A stretch of DNA of 34,352 nt from SM23-28-2 sp964512285 (lineage in GTDB: Bacteria > Chloroflexota > Dehalococcoidia > SM23-28-2). The stretch is taken from contig CAZEJO010000016.1 in NCBI GenBank assembly GCA_964512285.1, forward strand, positions 1 through 34,352, given 5' to 3'. A program made the position numbers and the translations under genes. This document shows, piece by piece, positions 31,984 through 34,352 of this stretch (position 1 is the stretch's first letter; each line of letters begins with the position of its first letter). Under the pieces are notes generated by a model, which was not told where the DNA came from, did not search any database, and was given only the letters and a program-made list of their open reading frames with translations.

Positions 31984-32391
31984 ATGCAAGTAGACTTCAT
32001 GATTCTGGCGGACGCGGCACGTGTGGCCGAAGGAAAGCTATACCTAATGGGCGGCGGTTGGACTAGGCTCTTCGCTTCGCAGGTTCCATTTGCGCATACG
32101 CTAGCCATCGCTGTCGGATTCCTGGTTCCTTGGGATGAAACGAACGAGCCCCATGACTTTGAGCTGAAGATGGTTTCAGAGGATGGTCAGCCTGTTATTC
32201 CTCCAATGACGGGGCAAATGGAGCTCGGTAGACCTCCCGGCATCAAGAAGGGAGCGGAACAACGGGGGATGATTGCTGTTAGCACTACCGTCGAGTTTTC
32301 GCATTTGGGACGCTACGAAATTAGGCTATCCACCGACGGCCAACTCGTGAGAACTACGGCCTTTGACGTGGTGCAGGCGAGGCCTAAGTAG
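31984..32391 (+). CDS. Conserved small protein of the DUF6941 type
   Basis: The 135-residue protein begins MQVDFMILADAARVAEGKLYLMGGGW, written here across two conserved blocks, and ends with ELKMVSEDGQPV, a FSHLGRYEIRL strand and a basic tail. The start pattern D-F-x-I-L-A-D-A-A-x-V-x-x-G-K-L-Y-L-x-G-G-G-W matches the DUF6941 family, whose role is unknown. It looks like a beta-rich, single-domain cytoplasmic protein without signal peptide. It has its own strong promoter-like sequence. It is followed by a terminator-like hairpin at 32435-32458. No functional claim is made. Confidence 0.68.
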   Translation: MQVDFMILADAARVAEGKLYLMGGGWTRLFASQVPFAHTLAIAVGFLVPWDETNEPHDFELKMVSEDGQPVIPPMTGQMELGRPPGIKKGAEQRGMIAVSTTVEFSHLGRYEIRLSTDGQLVRTTAFDVVQARPK

Positions 32392-32434
32392 ATCCCCAGA
32401 AGCATCTCTCGTTTCCCCCCTCTCCACCATACCT

Positions 32435-32463
32435 CGCGCCGGCCGGCAGAACGGCGCGTCTTC
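32435..32463 (+). terminator. Terminator-like hairpin after the DUF6941-type gene
   Basis: CGCGCCG (32435-32441) pairs with CGGCGCG (32452-32458) over a 10-base loop, followed by TCTTC. A second hairpin CACCCT/AGGGTG lies at 32474-32498 and may serve the convergent flavoprotein gene. Confidence 0.45.
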
Positions 32464-32552
32464 TCCCCTTGCCCACCCTCGCGCCTGCGGGTAGGGTGAC
32501 AACAGTGCCTTCGTCTTCCAATGGCCCTTACCATCACTGGTTCGCTCAGCTC

Positions 32553-33887
32553 CTAGCGCAATTGCGGCAGGGCCTCCTCGGCAGCATTTACGATCTGATA
32601 GACCAACGGTGATGCTGTGAGAGCAGGATGAGTACCTACTTGGGAGAGCGCTATATCGTTTGCTGTCATTCCGCCAGCGATAGCTTGAGCCATGACATTG
32701 GCAATCTCACCTGCGGTCACGCCCCCACAGGCCTCACCGCCTAGCAGTTTTCTTGAACTTCGGTCAAAGATGAGCTTCACTCGGAGCTCCTTGGCTCCGG
32801 GCATTGAGCCAGGGTGCTTGTCCACCGCAGCCGCTTCCCCAGTAACCAGGCTAAAGCCGAACTCCCTAGCTGCCCTCTCCGTGAGTCCAGCAACTCCTAT
32901 GGCCGTGCCGCCAATCATGGTTGAGAACACGCCTATGGTACCCTTGTTTCTTCGTCGGCGCGGCTCAAAGAGATTGGCCGCCGCGATTCTAGCTTCCCTA
33001 GCTGCTACCGAGGCAAGGCGGGTGGCCGTAGGTTTGCCGGTGAAGAAACAGAACTTCTCGGCACAATCGCCAATGGCGAAGATATTGGGGTCACTAGTTA
33101 TCATGTACTGGTCAACCAGTATCCCTTTCTGCTCGCCAATGTCGAGTCCGGCGTCGCTGGCTAGCTCAGTGTTGGGAGCTACACCTATGGCCAGGATTAC
33201 TACATCTGCCTTGAAACGCAGCCCTTTCTCACACTCCACATACTCGACTTTCTTGTCGCCAACAATGGACTTCACTCGGCAGGTGGTATTTACCTGTACC
33301 CCAAGCTCCCTCATCCTATCCTCGATGGGGATGCAGAAGTCCTCATCGCAGTTCATATAGAGGCAGTGCTCTAACAGTTCGACAACAGTTACATTAAGCC
33401 CCATCTTGCGGCACTCATCGGCGAATTCAGCCCCGATGAAGCCGCCGCCAACAACGACTACATCCTTTGCCTGCTTCAGGGCATCCTGCAGTTGCTTGAG
33501 GTAATCCATGTCCTTTCTGATGGTGAAAACGTTCTCTAGGTCAGCCCCCGGTATGGGGGGAACGACCGGCCGTGAGCCAGTAGCTAGCACTAGTCTGTCA
33601 TACCCGATGGTCTCTCCGCCAGCCGTGGTCACACTCTTGGCCTCCCTATCAACAGACGTAACATCGTCAACTATCAACTCGGCATCGCCCAAGAGGGTGA
33701 CGGGCATCACGTCCTTTTCCGCGGAGCCCAGAGTTCCCATGATATAAGGGATACCGCAAGGGACGAGAGCCTTCTCCTCCCTTCGAACAACAATGATCTT
33801 GTCGAGCTTATATTGCTTTTGGGCGGTAATCGCTGCCTCGATACCAGCAGCACTCCCCCCTACAATAACTACATCCGCCTTTTTCAT
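32553..33887 (-). CDS. CoA-disulfide reductase/NADH oxidase-like FAD oxidoreductase
   Basis: The 444-residue flavoprotein has N-terminal FAD fold VVIVGGSAAGIEAAI (6-20), the single redox-active Cys44 in LVPCGIPYIMG, the NAD-binding VVVVGGGFIGAEFADE (about 142-157) and IFAIGDCAE for the FAD ribityl. The single-Cys layout is that of the CoA-disulfide reductase, NADH oxidase and NADH peroxidase group, not of glutathione reductase. ATG at 33887 is preceded by AGGAG. Its codons are visibly less GC-rich than those of the genes at 5-30 kb. It could reduce CoA-disulfide, polysulfide, persulfide or oxygen; a sulfur role would fit an anaerobe but is inference. Confidence 0.88.
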   Translation of the reverse strand: MKKADVVIVGGSAAGIEAAITAQKQYKLDKIIVVRREEKALVPCGIPYIMGTLGSAEKDVMPVTLLGDAELIVDDVTSVDREAKSVTTAGGETIGYDRLVLATGSRPVVPPIPGADLENVFTIRKDMDYLKQLQDALKQAKDVVVVGGGFIGAEFADECRKMGLNVTVVELLEHCLYMNCDEDFCIPIEDRMRELGVQVNTTCRVKSIVGDKKVEYVECEKGLRFKADVVILAIGVAPNTELASDAGLDIGEQKGILVDQYMITSDPNIFAIGDCAEKFCFFTGKPTATRLASVAAREARIAAANLFEPRRRRNKGTIGVFSTMIGGTAIGVAGLTERAAREFGFSLVTGEAAAVDKHPGSMPGAKELRVKLIFDRSSRKLLGGEACGGVTAGEIANVMAQAIAGGMTANDIALSQVGTHPALTASPLVYQIVNAAEEALPQLR

Positions 33888-34117
33888 TTTGGGGCTCCTC
33901 CTACCAATCCCCCGAAGCCACGTCTGGCCAGGTATGTATTACCGAGGCCTAGGGCGTTTCGGCGATAACCTTGTATCCTCCCATATTTCTGCTCCGTTAC
34001 TCTTAGCTCAGCAAGGTAGACGCGGGAACTTGAGCCCACAGCCCTCGCGGGTGGTGGCACCACTCTCGAAGCCCTCGATTGCTGCGAAGGGGCTCAATTA
34101 CGAGCAGCCTCTACATG
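33888..34117. other. Intergenic region upstream of the flavoprotein gene
   Basis: These 230 bases hold the flavoprotein ribosome binding site at their left edge. A stretch at about 34010-34075 superficially resembles tRNA or T-box sequence (see rejected items). No gene or convincing promoter was found. Confidence 0.4.
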
Positions 34118-34352
34118 TCATGGCCTTCTTAACACCACGAGAGCATCGACATCGCAGCCGATATCCCTTGCGATCACCGGGCACTTGACCTTGAGCAAGT
34201 AGAAGATACTCTTGTCGGCTTCGCTGAGCGTCTCGTAGTTGCCCTGCCCCTTGGCGATGACCAAGTCGGCGGCCTGGAAGCGGCGTCGGAACGCTGGCGA
34301 GCATGTTTCGAGGATCGTGCCAGGCGCGTCGGAGCCGTTATCGATGACTTCG
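34118..34352 (-). CDS. DUF89/ARMT1-like damage-control phosphatase family protein, C-terminal end (partial)
   Basis: An open frame enters from the right edge (first full codon 34351-34349) and stops at TGA 34118-34120, giving the last 77 residues. The pattern VIDNGSDAPGTIL, LETCSPAFRRRF, DLVIAKGQGNYETLSE and YLLKVKCPVIARDIG matches the C-terminal half of DUF89/ARMT1-like proteins, metal-dependent phosphatases acting on damaged phosphometabolites. DNGSDAPG and AKGQGNYETL carry the metal and substrate-loop residues of the family. The N-terminal part lies outside the window. The name is by family only. Confidence 0.8.
   Translation of the reverse strand, partial: EVIDNGSDAPGTILETCSPAFRRRFQAADLVIAKGQGNYETLSEADKSIFYLLKVKCPVIARDIGCDVDALVVLRRP

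Noticed and set aside
34005..34075. tRNA-like (CTTAGCTCAGCAAGGTAGA) and T-box-like (GGGTGGTGGCACCACTC) stretch
   Set aside because: The D-stem does not pair properly, no acceptor or T-arm closes around it, and no aminoacyl-tRNA synthetase or amino-acid gene lies downstream on the plus strand.

Overview
The window is a GC-rich, gene-dense bacterial chromosome segment holding about 34 protein genes and no recognisable rRNA, tRNA or CRISPR array. The order atpD-atpC-murA-mreB, a TTG- or GTG-started Rex repressor and abundant soluble Fe-S/flavin redox enzymes point to an anaerobic or facultative bacterium. A Chloroflexota (Dehalococcoidia-like) origin is my best guess, but it is inference from gene content and not proven.

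Layout. (1) 1-2895, plus strand: the end of atpD, then atpC, a MurA with Asp in place of the catalytic Cys, and mreB. Convergent rex (2892-3560) closes this block. (2) 3867-5639, plus strand: a cupredoxin-fold lipoprotein with a 33-bp tandem repeat tail, and a MeaB-type GTPase. (3) 5736-15436, minus strand: a tightly packed probable operon transcribed right to left as rrf2-korD-korA-korB-korC-hdrA/mvhD-hdrCB-etfA-etfB. (4) 15664-20781, plus strand, divergent from rrf2: a molybdopterin oxidoreductase catalytic subunit, a four-cluster Fe-S subunit, an NrfD-type membrane subunit, a 50-aa ferredoxin-like fragment and a TauE/SafE exporter. (5) 20851-26696, minus strand: an HdrD-like Fe-S protein, a retinol-saturase-like flavoprotein, a class III aminotransferase, a lipid kinase and a FabK/nitronate-monooxygenase-type enzyme. 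(6) 27055-31178, plus strand: a benzoylformate-decarboxylase-like ThDP enzyme, an isocitrate-dehydrogenase-family enzyme and an SDR. (7) 31266-34352: a BrnT/RHH-like toxin-antitoxin pair, a DUF6941-like small protein, a CoA-disulfide-reductase/NADH-oxidase-like flavoprotein and the C-terminal end of a DUF89/ARMT1-like protein. This last part looks less GC-biased than the rest.

Main discovery. The hdrA gene does not start at 11980, as a plain ORF caller would place it. Translation from an ATG at 12154, which overlaps the korC stop as ATGA, gives an intact N-terminal FAD-binding fold and then meets an in-frame TGA at 11987-11989. The TGA falls exactly at the second Cys of the conserved HdrA motif D-C-S-x-C, where some methanogen HdrA proteins carry selenocysteine. 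Twenty-one nucleotides downstream lies a perfect 7-bp hairpin with an AGGU apical loop, matching the layout of a bacterial SECIS element. The product is therefore read as a 1136-aa selenoprotein with two HdrA modules, a 2x[4Fe-4S] ferredoxin domain and an MvhD domain.

How it may work together. A KorDABC-type 2-oxoacid:ferredoxin oxidoreductase, the Sec-HdrA/MvhD fusion, an HdrCB-like protein and EtfAB are encoded with overlaps or gaps of only a few bases. They probably form an electron-transfer assembly in which 2-oxoacid oxidation (ferredoxin level) is linked through flavin-based bifurcation or confurcation to the ETF pool (acyl-CoA dehydrogenase level). The Rrf2-type regulator with three conserved cysteines probably senses Fe-S or redox status. 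The isocitrate-dehydrogenase-like enzyme further along could supply 2-oxoglutarate. These functional links are inference.
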